A stretch of DNA of 64,000 nt from Acidisarcina polymorpha (GTDB lineage Bacteria > Acidobacteriota > Terriglobia > Terriglobales > Acidobacteriaceae), in assembly GCF_003330725.1 (NCBI RefSeq), contig NZ_CP030840.1, forward strand, positions 5,270,001 through 5,334,000. The letters are read 5' to 3'. The position numbers and the translations under genes are program-made. The notes beneath the pieces are model-generated. The model made no database searches and was not told the DNA's origin. It saw only the letters and a list, made by a program, of their open reading frames with translations. Position 1 is the first letter of the stretch; each line of letters begins with the position of its first letter. Shown piece by piece: positions 16,832 to 29,587 of this stretch.

Positions 16832-18556
16832 ATGGCGAGTTTGCTTTACCAGAGCATTGAAGCTCTAAGTCGGGAAAAAGGGATCGATCCGGAGATCGTC
16901 GTTAGCGCCGTTGAGGATGCGATCGCCCTGGCAACCAGAAAGTATTACAAGACGCAAGAGAATATGCGCGCCGAATTGGACAAGGAAACCGGAGAGATCC
17001 GGGCTTATGTCTACAAAACGGTGGTCGACGATCCGGTTCCCGCTGCCGAAGGCGAAGAAGGTACCGAGAGTGCATCCACGCTGGAGGATCCGGTCAATCA
17101 GATAGCTTTGACCGAGGCCCACGCGCTCTCTCCGGATGTCGAAGTTGGCGGTGAGATTCGCTACTACAAGCCGACCGACGTCCTCGGCCGCATCGCTGCG
17201 CAGATGGCGAAACAGGTGATCTTTCAGAAGGTCCGCGAAGCCGAACGCGACACCATCTTCAATGAGTACAACCATCGCATGGGCGAGATCGTGACGGCCG
17301 CGGTCAAGCGGGTCGAGCTGCAGGACGTGATCTTCGATCTCGGCAAGGCGGAAGCCCGCATGCCAAGGCGGGAGCAGTCGCGTTTGGAGCAGTTCTCGGT
17401 CGGCGAGCGCGTAAGGGTCGTTCTGTTGCGAGTCGACCGGGCTGCAAAAGGCCCCCAGGTGATCGTCTCGCGGGCCGTCCCTGAACTGGTGCAAAGCCTC
17501 TTCCAGAGCGAGGTTCCCGAGATCTACGACGGCACAGTTGTCATCCGCGCCACGGCCCGTGAGGCCGGTGAGCGCACCAAGATCGCGGTCATGTCCCGTG
17601 ATAAGGATGTCGATCCGGTCGGAGCGTGCGTTGGCATGAAGGGTATGCGGGTGCAGTCGATCATCCGCGAGTTGCGCGGCGAAAAGATCGACATTATCGA
17701 GTTCAGCGAAGAGATCACCACCTTCGCCGAGAAGGCTCTGCAGCCGGCGAAAGTCAGCCGCGTCAGTATTGCCGACCTAGGGGAAAAACAGCTGGAAGTG
17801 ATCGTCGATGACACCCAGCTTTCGCTTGCCATCGGCAAGAAGGGACAAAACGTCCGGCTCGCGGCCAAGCTGCTGGGTTGGAAGATCGACATTAAGAGCG
17901 AGGAAGAGAAGCGCCAGGAAGTCGAAAATCAGATGACCGGCATGAGTGGCGGCCCAACTACCGCGATTGAGCAAGTAAGCGAATTGGGCGAAACGATCAT
18001 CCAAAAGCTGGTGGCCGCGGGAATTACTACAGTTGAAGCCCTGGCAGACATGACGCCGGAGCAGCTGGAAGAGATTCCGGGCATCGGGGAGAAGACTTTG
18101 GAGAAGATTAGCTTGGCGGTTCGGCACTACTTCGGCGAATACGAGCCGGGAGAAGCGCGGGCAGTGTCCGCAGAAGAGCAGACGCGTTTGAGCGAAGAGG
18201 CTAGCCTCGATGAAGAGATCGACGCACTCACCCAGGATCTTACGCAGGAGGGCGAGCAGCGGGTCAGCGATGACGGCTCAGGCCACATCACCGACGAGCT
18301 TGCCGAGGAACGGCTCGCCGAAGTCACTGAAGTAGGTCCGGATCTCGACACGGAGGGCGGCGAATCCCTGGTTCCCGGACGCGAGGATGTGAGCGAAAGG
18401 ATCGTCGAAGATCAGCCGCATGATTTGATTCGAGGTGAGTTTATCGCTGAAGACGCGATCCTCGAAGGCAATATCGAAGAGATTAAAGATGAAGGGCGGC
18501 CAGAAGTGGATGACGAGACAGAGTTGAAGACCGAGCCGAAAGAAGGCGGCGCATAA
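16832..18556 (+). CDS. nusA: Transcription termination/antitermination factor NusA
   Basis: 574 residues from ATG 16832 (MASLLYQSIEALSREKGIDPEIV); a TTG at 16811 would add seven residues with no support. Domains in order: RNA polymerase-binding N-terminal domain, S1 domain (about 140-205), KH1 and KH2 (GMRVQSIIRELRGEKIDII and AIGKKGQNVRLAAKLLGWKIDI), then a helix-hairpin-helix segment (ITTVEALADMTPEQLEEIPGIGEKT). The last 130 or so residues are strongly acidic and low in complexity. It regulates pausing and termination. Confidence 0.97.
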   Translation: MASLLYQSIEALSREKGIDPEIVVSAVEDAIALATRKYYKTQENMRAELDKETGEIRAYVYKTVVDDPVPAAEGEEGTESASTLEDPVNQIALTEAHALSPDVEVGGEIRYYKPTDVLGRIAAQMAKQVIFQKVREAERDTIFNEYNHRMGEIVTAAVKRVELQDVIFDLGKAEARMPRREQSRLEQFSVGERVRVVLLRVDRAAKGPQVIVSRAVPELVQSLFQSEVPEIYDGTVVIRATAREAGERTKIAVMSRDKDVDPVGACVGMKGMRVQSIIRELRGEKIDIIEFSEEITTFAEKALQPAKVSRVSIADLGEKQLEVIVDDTQLSLAIGKKGQNVRLAAKLLGWKIDIKSEEEKRQEVENQMTGMSGGPTTAIEQVSELGETIIQKLVAAGITTVEALADMTPEQLEEIPGIGEKTLEKISLAVRHYFGEYEPGEARAVSAEEQTRLSEEASLDEEIDALTQDLTQEGEQRVSDDGSGHITDELAEERLAEVTEVGPDLDTEGGESLVPGREDVSERIVEDQPHDLIRGEFIAEDAILEGNIEEIKDEGRPEVDDETELKTEPKEGGA

Positions 18557-18692
18557 ATGCGCTGTCTTTTGATCAGTCGTAAGGGCGCGTTTTTTCGAGT
18601 TTCAGAGGATAATAGTAAGAGCGTTTATACCCAAAGCCGAGGATTTCAGATGAATAACTAGGCGACATGGGGTCGGCGCATTAAAGGGGCGG

Positions 18693-21950
<3,258 letters not shown>

Positions 21951-21967
21951 GCCTACAACCGCAACAT

Positions 21968-22004
21968 AAAGGGCATCCGGACGCAAGTCCGGATGCCCTT
22001 TTTC
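21968..22004 (+). terminator. Rho-independent terminator after infB
   Basis: AAAGGGCATCCGGAC, loop GCAA, GTCCGGATGCCCTTT (21968-22001) followed by TTC. The 15-bp stem is perfect and ends in a T-run. rbfA and truB, which often follow infB, are absent here. Confidence 0.93.
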
Positions 22005-22165
22005 TTTGCTTAGCCTGAATCCGCTAGTGTCCACAAACGGACATTGCGGATTGAAATCGGCCAACCGGGTCGCCGCCTTCAATCCTTCGCCGTGCAGCTC
22101 CTCCCGCTGAATGAACAAGTTGCATTCCCGGCGGTATGGCCGAAGACGTGCACACTTCCTAGGCA

Positions 22166-23446
22166 ATGGATATCGCCAGGCCTGACATCAAACGCAAGAA
22201 GACCCAACGACAGGTTGTGATCGGCATCGTCGCAGTGCTGGTACTGGTCGGGGTTGCATTCGCTGTCTCCAAGCTGAAACCAGCCGCCCCCTCCGTCGAA
22301 CGCGGCACGGTTTGGACCGACACCGTTAAGCGCGGGCCAATGCTGGTTCAGGTGCGCGGCCTGGGCACGCTTGTCCCCCGCGAAGATCGCATCCGTGTTG
22401 TGCCTGCCGAAACCGACGCGACCGTGTTACGAATCCTCGTGCTTCCCGGAGCCAAGGTGCAGCCCGACACCGTGATCATGGAACTGGCCAGCCCCGAAGC
22501 CGTACAAGCGGCCCAGGACGCGGCCCTGCAATTGAAAGAGGCGGAAGCCGACTTCCACAACTCCGAAGTGAAGCTGCAGAGCGACCTGATGGACCAGAAG
22601 TCCTCAGCGGCAGACATTCACGCTCAGTATTCGCAGGCCCAGCTGCAGGCAAAGACCGACAAGTCGCTCTACGACCTGGGCGTGATCAGCGGACTTCAAT
22701 ATTCCGATTCCAAGGGCAAGGCCGACTCGCTCGTGACCCAGGACGACCTCGGGCGGCAGAAGATCGAGATCAACGAGAAGGCCTTGCAGACCCAAGCGGC
22801 AGTGCAGCGGGCCAAGGTCGATCAGGCACGCAGCCTCGCCGTCCTGAAGCAAAGAGATGTGGATGCTTTGAGCGTGCGAGCGGGCATTAATGGGGTGCTC
22901 GTCGATATTCCTCAGATTTCTGATGGCCATCCGCTCCAGGTAGGGACGCACGTGACCGTGGGTACCTCCTTGGCCAAGATTGTCCAGCTGGATCAACTGA
23001 AGGCCTCGTTGAAGATAGCCGAAACCCAGGCACGCGACATCCTGGCCGGCCAGCCGGCAGAGATCGACACGCACAACGGAATTATTCCCGGCAAGGTGAC
23101 CCGAATCGATCCTGCGGTACAGAACGGAACCGTCACCGTTGACGTAGAACTGCAGGGGGCTTTACCTCTGGGGGCGCGGCCTGACCTGAGCGTCGACGGA
23201 ACCATCGATCTCGAGCGGATGACCGATGTTCTCTTTGTGGGGCGTCCAGCCTTCGGCAATGAGAACAGCACGATCAGCCTCTTCAAGGTCGATCCTGACG
23301 GCAAGGGTGCGGTGCGCGTTCCGGTGAAGGTCGGGCGCGCCTCGGTGAACGAAATTCAGGTGCTGGACGGATTGCACGAAGGCGACACCGTCATTTTGTC
23401 CGACATGTCGCGCTGGGACAACACGGATCGGATCAGGCTCGACTAG
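22166..23446 (+). CDS. HlyD/MacA-like periplasmic adaptor of an efflux system
   Basis: 426 residues. One membrane anchor near 18-38 (VVIGIVAVLVLVGVAFAV), then the adaptor layout: first lipoyl half (LGTLVPREDRIRVVPAETDATVLRILVLPGAKVQ), a long Gln/Ala-rich coiled-coil hairpin (about 110-230), second lipoyl half (LSVRAGINGVLVDI), and a beta-barrel part. Such proteins bridge an inner-membrane transporter and a TolC-like channel. It opens an eight-gene same-strand run with two ABC ATPases, two permeases and a TolC homologue. Confidence 0.9.
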   Translation: MDIARPDIKRKKTQRQVVIGIVAVLVLVGVAFAVSKLKPAAPSVERGTVWTDTVKRGPMLVQVRGLGTLVPREDRIRVVPAETDATVLRILVLPGAKVQPDTVIMELASPEAVQAAQDAALQLKEAEADFHNSEVKLQSDLMDQKSSAADIHAQYSQAQLQAKTDKSLYDLGVISGLQYSDSKGKADSLVTQDDLGRQKIEINEKALQTQAAVQRAKVDQARSLAVLKQRDVDALSVRAGINGVLVDIPQISDGHPLQVGTHVTVGTSLAKIVQLDQLKASLKIAETQARDILAGQPAEIDTHNGIIPGKVTRIDPAVQNGTVTVDVELQGALPLGARPDLSVDGTIDLERMTDVLFVGRPAFGNENSTISLFKVDPDGKGAVRVPVKVGRASVNEIQVLDGLHEGDTVILSDMSRWDNTDRIRLD

Positions 23447-23562
23447 AGAGATGAACAGCTTTGTTCTCGAGTAAGAGCCGGGATATGCCCCTATACGACT
23501 TACCGAATGGCGAACAGTAACTCCGCTTACGCTCTTAACACACTTCGCGAGGAGAGACAGAA

Positions 23563-24273
23563 ATGGCACAAGCGCTGATCCAGATAGAAGAGCTTACCAA
23601 GGTCTTCTACACCGACGAAATTGAGACCCATGCCCTCTCCGGCATTCACTTGACCATCGACAAAGGAGAATACGTCGCGATGTCGGGCCCTTCGGGCTGC
23701 GGCAAGTCGACACTGCTCTCGATCATCGGACTGCTTGACACTCCTACCGGCGGAAAATACCACCTGAACGGACATGCGGTTGAAAGCCTTAACTTCGCCC
23801 AGCGCTCCCGCATTCGCAATCAGGAGATCGGTTTTATCTTTCAGAGCTTCAACCTGATAGGAGATCTCACGGTCTATGAGAATGTCGAGCTACCGTTAAC
23901 TTATCGCTCCGGAATGACCCAGACGGAGCGGAAGCGCCGGGTTCAGGAGTCGCTCGAGCGGGTTAGCATGGCTCATCGCATCAAGCATTATCCGTCGCAG
24001 CTCTCCGGTGGTCAGCAGCAGCGTGTCGCTGTTGCCCGCGCCCTGGCCGGCTCGCCCTCGATCCTGCTGGCTGATGAGCCTACCGGTAACCTCGATTCCC
24101 GCAACGGGGAAGCGGTGATGGAGCTGCTCCAGAACCTGCATAGCGAAGGCGCCACCATCTGCATGGTGACCCACGATCCGCGTTTTGCTCGCCACGCGGA
24201 CCGCAACGTTCACCTCTTCGATGGCAAGGTGGTTGCCGAAGGCGACGCCCTCGAGATGCTCGAAGCGCGCTAG
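23563..24273 (+). CDS. MacB/LolD-type ABC transporter ATPase (first copy)
   Basis: 236 residues with all motifs intact: Walker A GPSGCGKST (42-50), Q-loop Q94, signature LSGGQQQ (147-153), Walker B ILLADEP, D-loop GNLDS, H-loop H204. The class (LADEPTGNLDS, FIFQSFNLI) is that of MacB/LolD/FtsE ATPases, which drive mechanotransmission by FtsX-type permeases. AGGAGAGACAGA precedes ATG 23563. It is downstream of the adaptor gene by 116 nt. Compare the divergent second ATPase at 29588. Confidence 0.95.
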   Translation: MAQALIQIEELTKVFYTDEIETHALSGIHLTIDKGEYVAMSGPSGCGKSTLLSIIGLLDTPTGGKYHLNGHAVESLNFAQRSRIRNQEIGFIFQSFNLIGDLTVYENVELPLTYRSGMTQTERKRRVQESLERVSMAHRIKHYPSQLSGGQQQRVAVARALAGSPSILLADEPTGNLDSRNGEAVMELLQNLHSEGATICMVTHDPRFARHADRNVHLFDGKVVAEGDALEMLEAR

Positions 24274-24280
24274 GATCTCG

Positions 24281-24389
24281 GGCCAGGACTTAGGGGCCAG
24301 GACCTAGGGACCAGAATTTAAAGACCAGAAGTTAGGACCCGGACTAAGGACTCGGACTAAGGACTCGGACTTAGGCATACCGGCTTAGG
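24281..24389 (+). repeat. Array of eight degenerate 13-14-nt repeats
   Basis: It starts 7 nt after the ATPase stop. Units: GGCCAGGACTTAGG (24281), GGCCAGGACCTAGG (24295), GACCAGAATTTAAA (24309), GACCAGAAGTTAGG (24323), then 13-nt ACCCGGACTAAGG (24337), ACTCGGACTAAGG (24350), ACTCGGACTTAGG (24363) and CATACCGGCTTAGG (24376). The period is regular and every unit but one contains TAGG or AAGG. Confidence 0.9.
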
Positions 24390-24447
24390 GACACGGTACC
24401 GAGGAGGTTAGTGTCCGCTGGATCATAAGTTCGTTTAGACCGATACC

Positions 24448-24476
24448 GTCATCCTGAGCGAAGCGAAGGATCTGCG
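24448..24476 (+). repeat. Dispersed intergenic element, GTCATCCTGAGCGAAGCGAAG type
   Basis: The 29-nt stretch begins GTCATCCTGAGCG and continues AAGCGAAGGATCTGCG. From general knowledge, this string recurs between genes in many bacterial genomes, including acidobacteria. Only one copy lies in this window, so its repeat nature cannot be shown here. Confidence 0.5.
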
Positions 24477-24606
24477 TTTCAGCGATGTGCATCCCGCTAA
24501 CCTTTTGTCTCTGATAGAAAGAACCTTCGCCTGAGAGCGCCAGAGACTGAGAAAGAAGAGTAACAACTGACGGCTGAGAACCAACTTGGCTCGGAGAGGG
24601 AAGACA

Positions 24607-27018
24607 ATGCTGCAGGATCTGAACTATGCGCTGCGGCAACTGCGCAGAAGCCCGGGATTCACCCTGACCGCTCTGCTAACGCTCGCCCTGGGCACCGGCG
24701 TTACCGCAGCGGTCTTCAGCGTCATCTACGCGGTGATGATTCAGCCGCTCCCCTACGATCATCCTGAGAGGATCATCGTTCCGCAGACTTACTCCCCTCA
24801 AGGCTACGAACAAACAGCGTCTTATCCGGAATACTTGGATTGGCGGAAGCAGAGCCATTCCTTCTCGGCACTGGCCGCATTCAGGCCCTACCGAAGAATC
24901 AATCTCGACGGACCGTCCGGCCCAGTTTCCTTGAGCCTGACTCAAGGCTCGGATAACCTCTTCGACGTCTTCGGAGTGGCCCCGATCCTTGGCCGCACCT
25001 TCCTCTCCGGAGAAGATCAGCCCGGAAAGAACGACATCGTCGTGCTGAGTTACGAGGTGTGGCAGCAGAATTTCGGTGGCGCCTCGGACGTTGTCGGCCG
25101 GGTCGTACGACTCGATGGATTGCCTTACACCGTAGTTGGAGTGATGCCCGCCGGATTTCGTTACCCGATCTCGCAGCGGGATGCCGTCTATACGCCGCTG
25201 CACATGATCGACCTATTGCGGACAAGCCGGGGCGACCACTGGCTCGCAACCGTAGGGCGGCTGAAGCCGGGCGTCTCCGTGGCTAAGGCCAAGGCAGACA
25301 TGGACAGCGTGCTTGCCAATGTTGAACGGGCGTTCCCGGATCAAGGCAAAGGCCGGCGCATGGAGATGCGCTCGATCGCCGAAGCCACGATTGGCAGCAC
25401 GCGCGGGCCTTTGCAGATCCTGCTCTTCGCCGTGCTGGCAGTGCTTGCGATCGCTTCCGTGAATCTCGCCGGGCTGCTGCTGGCGCGGGGCGTGAAGCGC
25501 GAGCGCGAAGTCGCGTTGCGTGCGGCGATTGGCGCCTCGCGCTCCCGGCTCGTCCGTCAGATGTTGACCGAGTCGCTGCTATTGGCGTTGATAGGCGTTT
25601 CGGTTGGCGCAGCCCTCGCCGTCGGACTCTTGCGGGCAGTACGAGTGCTCTTGATCGCGGCGCTCTCGCGCGGCGCAGACATTCACCTGAACCTGCCGGT
25701 GATGTTGGCGACGGTTGGAATCGCCGTGCTTACGAGCTTCCTTGCAGGTTCGATTCCCGCGCTGCGTCTCGCAGCGATTGCGCCGGGCCTGTCATTGAAG
25801 ACCGGCGGAAGCGTCGGCGCTGGCCGCGGACAGCACCGGCTGCGAGCGTCATTCATCGTCATCCAGGTCGCTTTGGCGATGATCCTGATGGTGACCGCCG
25901 GCCTGCTGTTAAGGCTCCTTTCAGGATTAAGCAATGGCGACCTTGGTTTCGAAACTCGCGGCATTCTAGCGATTGACATCAATCTCCCCCAAGGTACCTA
26001 CAAGGACCGCGATCCACGTACCGCCTTCTACGATCCGCTCCTGGAGAAGGTCCGCGCGATTCCCGGAGTGCAATCAGCGGGAATGATCCAGCTGCTGCCG
26101 ATCGAGAGCTATGGATGGAACAGCGATATCACCATCAAAGGGCAGCCGCCGCCGCCCGCCAGCGAAGAACGGCTTGCCGAAGATCGCTATGTTGATCCGG
26201 GCTACTTTCAGACGATGGGGATCAAGCTGCTGCGAGGTCGGATGATCGATCCTAAGATTGATACGCCCAAATCGCAGCAGGTCGCTGTAGTCAACGAAGC
26301 GTTCGTCAAGAAGTTCTTTTCCCCGGCAGAGGATCCGATCGGCAAGCAGTTCAATGACGAGGGCACCACCATCATCGGTGTAGTGAGTTCGGTTCGCCAG
26401 GATATTTATCAGCCGGCCATGGCAGAGATTGAGTATCCAGCTTCGGAAATACCGGAAGCGGATGCTCGCAACCTCCTCGCCAGCATGCACCTTGTCGTGC
26501 GCAGCAGCCTTCCTGCGGAGACGTTGGCATCCAGCCTGCGAGGCGCATTTCACGACGTCGATCCATCCGTGCCCTTTCTTCAGCCGGAGACGATGCATGA
26601 GGTGATCGCCGACGTGCTTACCATGGAGCGGCTGGAGAACTGGCTTTTCGGCAGCTTCGCTGCATTTGCGTTGCTGCTCGCTGCAGTAGGTATTTACGGT
26701 TTGATTGCGCATGAGGTCGAACTCTCCACGCGGGACATCGGTGTGAGAATGGCGCTCGGCGCCTCGCGCATGAGAGTTCTGACGATGATCTATAAGCAAG
26801 TCGGATGGATGCTTGCCGGCGGGATTGTTGCGGGACTCGCTGGCACCTTGGCAGCGCGCAAGCTCATCGCCGCCGTCGTCGCGATGCACGCCGGCAGCGA
26901 TGCGCCGATCATCGCATGGCTCGTCGCCGGAGTCTTCGCCGCTGGCATCCTCGCCGCATGGTTTCCCGCTCGCCGCGCGGCCGGCGTCGAGCCAATGACA
27001 GCGCTGCGCAGCGAGTAA
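24607..27018 (+). CDS. MacB/FtsX-type ABC permease, duplicated architecture (ADOP-like), first of pair
   Basis: 803 residues from ATG 24607 (MLQDLNYALRQLRRSPGFTLTALLTLALG); a TTG at 24586 would add seven residues. Two repeats of the MacB layout: TM1 plus periplasmic domain, then three-helix FtsX domain (about 275-400), then a second TM plus periplasmic domain (about 415-640) and a final FtsX domain (GIYGLIAHEVELSTRDIGVRMALGASRMRVL). The C-terminus has FPARRAAGVEPMTALRSE, typical of the family. ADOP-type permeases are expanded in acidobacteria. Here two ATPase genes accompany the pair, so it need not be an orphan. Confidence 0.93.
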   Translation: MLQDLNYALRQLRRSPGFTLTALLTLALGTGVTAAVFSVIYAVMIQPLPYDHPERIIVPQTYSPQGYEQTASYPEYLDWRKQSHSFSALAAFRPYRRINLDGPSGPVSLSLTQGSDNLFDVFGVAPILGRTFLSGEDQPGKNDIVVLSYEVWQQNFGGASDVVGRVVRLDGLPYTVVGVMPAGFRYPISQRDAVYTPLHMIDLLRTSRGDHWLATVGRLKPGVSVAKAKADMDSVLANVERAFPDQGKGRRMEMRSIAEATIGSTRGPLQILLFAVLAVLAIASVNLAGLLLARGVKREREVALRAAIGASRSRLVRQMLTESLLLALIGVSVGAALAVGLLRAVRVLLIAALSRGADIHLNLPVMLATVGIAVLTSFLAGSIPALRLAAIAPGLSLKTGGSVGAGRGQHRLRASFIVIQVALAMILMVTAGLLLRLLSGLSNGDLGFETRGILAIDINLPQGTYKDRDPRTAFYDPLLEKVRAIPGVQSAGMIQLLPIESYGWNSDITIKGQPPPPASEERLAEDRYVDPGYFQTMGIKLLRGRMIDPKIDTPKSQQVAVVNEAFVKKFFSPAEDPIGKQFNDEGTTIIGVVSSVRQDIYQPAMAEIEYPASEIPEADARNLLASMHLVVRSSLPAETLASSLRGAFHDVDPSVPFLQPETMHEVIADVLTMERLENWLFGSFAAFALLLAAVGIYGLIAHEVELSTRDIGVRMALGASRMRVLTMIYKQVGWMLAGGIVAGLAGTLAARKLIAAVVAMHAGSDAPIIAWLVAGVFAAGILAAWFPARRAAGVEPMTALRSE

Positions 27019-27033
27019 CACTGGAGATCGACA

Positions 27034-29559
27034 ATGAACAAGCTCTTCGAAGATATTCGCTACGCATTGCGCCAGTTTCGTAACCACCCCGGATTCACGC
27101 TGACGGCGGTCTTGACGCTCGCATTGGGAATTGGGGCAAACACCGCCATCTTTACCCTGCTCGATCAGGCGCTGTTGCGGAGTTTGCCGGTAAAGGATCC
27201 GGCAAGCCTGGTGCTGCTGAGGTTTACCGGCAGCTTCAAAGGACATTCGCATGACTATGGCGGCGACCATGGAGACTACTTTTCCTATCCGATGTACCGC
27301 GATTTGCGAGACAAGAATTCGGTCTTCGACGGCTTGATCGCCACCACTCGAGCAGATGTGGGGGTGCAGTGGCATAATTCCCCCGGGCTCGCCGAAGCCG
27401 AGTTAGTCAGTGGAAACTACTTTGACCTACTAGGGGTGCATCCTCTTGCGGGACGCCTGCTAACACAAGCTGACGATATGCAGCCGGACGCCGACCCCAT
27501 CGCGGTTCTCAGCTACGGTTATTGGACGCGGCGCTTCGGCAGCGACACCCACATCATCGGGCAGTCGATCCTGGTGAATGGCCACCCCTTCGTCATTATC
27601 GGCGTTGGGCCGAGATCGTTTCAGAGCGTCCAGATGGGATACGTTCCGGACCTGTATGTCCCCATCACCATGAAGAAGGTGATGACTCCAGGCGAAGACG
27701 ATTTACTCGACCGCAAATCTATCTGGATGAACATCGTGGGACGGCTCAAACCTGGGCTGTCCGCCACTCAGGCCCAGGCCGGCCTGGGTCCTCTATGGCA
27801 TGCCCTTCGCGCCGAAGAACTAATCGAGCGCGGCAACAGCTCCCAACGCTTTCGCGACAGCTTTCTAACGAACAGCCATCTGCTCGTTCTGGATGGGGCG
27901 AAAGGATTCTCGCCTCTCCGGAACAACCTTCGCACTCCGCTGCTGGTCTTGGCCGGAATGGTGGGCATGGTGCTGCTCATGGCCTGCGCAAACGTGGCCA
28001 GCCTCTTGCTGGTTCGGGCAGCCGGCAGAGTTCGTGAGATGTCGGTCCGCTACGCGCTTGGCGCGGAGCGCGTCCGCATCGTGCGGCAGCTCTTGACCGA
28101 AGGCCTCATTCTTGGACTGCTCGGCGGCGTGCTTGGGGTTGTCCTCGCCCCGCTGATTGCGGTGGTGTTGCAGCGCGGAATCGTCGGCGCCGGAGATGAC
28201 AACGTACCGTTTTCCAATCGTCCCGACTTCAGAATTCTGGCCTTCAGCTTCGGCCTCTCGTTCCTCGTCAGCTTGCTGTTCAGTCTGGCACCTGTCGCGC
28301 AGTTCTGGCGCCCTAACCTGACCCCGGCCTTGAAACAGCAGACCACCACCGCACCAGGGGGATTGATGCGGCTGCGAAGCGTCTTTGCCTGTCTGCAGGT
28401 TGGCTTGAGCCTGGTGTTGCTCTTCGGCGCGGCGCTCTTTTCCCGAACTCTCCACAATCTGCGGAACACGAATGTGGGTTTCGCCACCGACCACCTCATC
28501 GAGTTCACCGTCGACCCATCGCTCGCAGGCTACCAGCTTCCGCAGCTGCCTCAGCTCTATAACCGCATCCTGACCTTGGTCGAGCGGATTCCCGGAGTCA
28601 CGAGCGCGGCCGCAACCAGTGATCCCGAGCTTCATGACTGGAACACCTCGGGCAATATCACCGTCGCCGGCTACGACTCCAAGGAAGAGGAGGACATGGA
28701 TGTGGAGCAGGAGGCAGTGAGTCCCGGCTATCTGGCGACCCTGCAAATGCCCTTGATCGCAGGCCGCGGAATCACCGAACAGGATGGCCCGGGCGCCACC
28801 CTCGCGGCAGTGGTCAACGAGAGCTTCGCAAAACGCTGGTTGGGAAGCGCAGCGAACGCGGTCGGCCACCAGTTTCACAAGGGTGGGGGAAATCCTCCGA
28901 AGGGCGAGCAGGTGCGATGGATGACCATCGTCGGGGTGGTGAAAGACGCCAAACATAGCGGCGTTCGCGAGGATGTCAGACCCACCGCTTTCTTCTCTTA
29001 CCTCCAGGACGAGCCCTTCCCAAACATGGTGTTCTATGCGAGGACCAAACAAGATCCGGCCGCGGCCATTCAGAGCGTCAGGCAGACCATCCAGCAGCTG
29101 GATTCCAGACTGATCGCCGACTCGCTGAAGACCATGGACGCGCAGATAGAAGATGACCTGAACACCGAGCGGGTTCTATCGGAGTTAGCCGTGAGCTTCG
29201 GAGTCCTTGCCGCCCTGCTCGCAGCCATTGGTCTCTATGGAATGCTCGCCTTCGCGACCGCGCAGCGCACTCGCGAGATTGGCATTCGCATGGCGCTCGG
29301 ATCGACTCGAGGCGAAGTAGTGCGCCTGATTCTAAGTGGAGTCGCCAGACTGCTCATCGTCAGTTTTGCGGTGGCCCTCCCGACCGCATTGCTGCTCTCG
29401 CGCTACATGAAAAGCCAGCTCTATGGAGTGAGCGCCCACGATCCGCTGGCTCTGATTGGCGCCACGTCCGTTGTGATTGTGGCCGCGCTGCTGGCGGCCG
29501 CCCTGCCGTCGCGGCGTGCGGCCTCGGTGAACCCGAGCGAGACCCTCCGCTATGAATGA
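27034..29559 (+). CDS. MacB/FtsX-type ABC permease, duplicated architecture (ADOP-like), second of pair
   Basis: 841 residues, starting MNKLFEDIRYALRQFRNHPGFTLTAVLTLALGIGANTAIF, the standard ADOP opening. Two periplasmic MacB-like domains alternate with two FtsX domains; the motifs REMSVRYALGAERVRIVRQLLTEG and RTREIGIRMALGSTRGEVVRLI mark them. The C-terminus is LPSRRAASVNPSETLRYE. It begins 15 nt after the first permease. Its end overlaps or nearly touches the next ATPase gene. The two permeases differ substantially and may act as a heterodimer. Confidence 0.93.
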   Translation: MNKLFEDIRYALRQFRNHPGFTLTAVLTLALGIGANTAIFTLLDQALLRSLPVKDPASLVLLRFTGSFKGHSHDYGGDHGDYFSYPMYRDLRDKNSVFDGLIATTRADVGVQWHNSPGLAEAELVSGNYFDLLGVHPLAGRLLTQADDMQPDADPIAVLSYGYWTRRFGSDTHIIGQSILVNGHPFVIIGVGPRSFQSVQMGYVPDLYVPITMKKVMTPGEDDLLDRKSIWMNIVGRLKPGLSATQAQAGLGPLWHALRAEELIERGNSSQRFRDSFLTNSHLLVLDGAKGFSPLRNNLRTPLLVLAGMVGMVLLMACANVASLLLVRAAGRVREMSVRYALGAERVRIVRQLLTEGLILGLLGGVLGVVLAPLIAVVLQRGIVGAGDDNVPFSNRPDFRILAFSFGLSFLVSLLFSLAPVAQFWRPNLTPALKQQTTTAPGGLMRLRSVFACLQVGLSLVLLFGAALFSRTLHNLRNTNVGFATDHLIEFTVDPSLAGYQLPQLPQLYNRILTLVERIPGVTSAAATSDPELHDWNTSGNITVAGYDSKEEEDMDVEQEAVSPGYLATLQMPLIAGRGITEQDGPGATLAAVVNESFAKRWLGSAANAVGHQFHKGGGNPPKGEQVRWMTIVGVVKDAKHSGVREDVRPTAFFSYLQDEPFPNMVFYARTKQDPAAAIQSVRQTIQQLDSRLIADSLKTMDAQIEDDLNTERVLSELAVSFGVLAALLAAIGLYGMLAFATAQRTREIGIRMALGSTRGEVVRLILSGVARLLIVSFAVALPTALLLSRYMKSQLYGVSAHDPLALIGATSVVIVAALLAAALPSRRAASVNPSETLRYE

Positions 29560-29587
29560 AGAACCGAATTTTGAGACAAGGAAACCG

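Larger units (their letters stand above)
24274..24606. other. 333-nt intergenic region between ATPase and permease genes
   Basis: It contains the repeat array at 24281-24389 and a dispersed-type element at 24448-24476. No gene was found. The presence of repeats inside an apparent operon suggests that the first two genes and the rest may be separately transcribed or processed. Confidence 0.6.

Noticed and set aside
27865-29052. 395-residue antisense open frame opposite a permease gene
   Set aside because: It lies fully inside a gene with clear FtsX motifs on the other strand; its composition (Gln, Glu, His and Arg rich) is that of a shadow frame.
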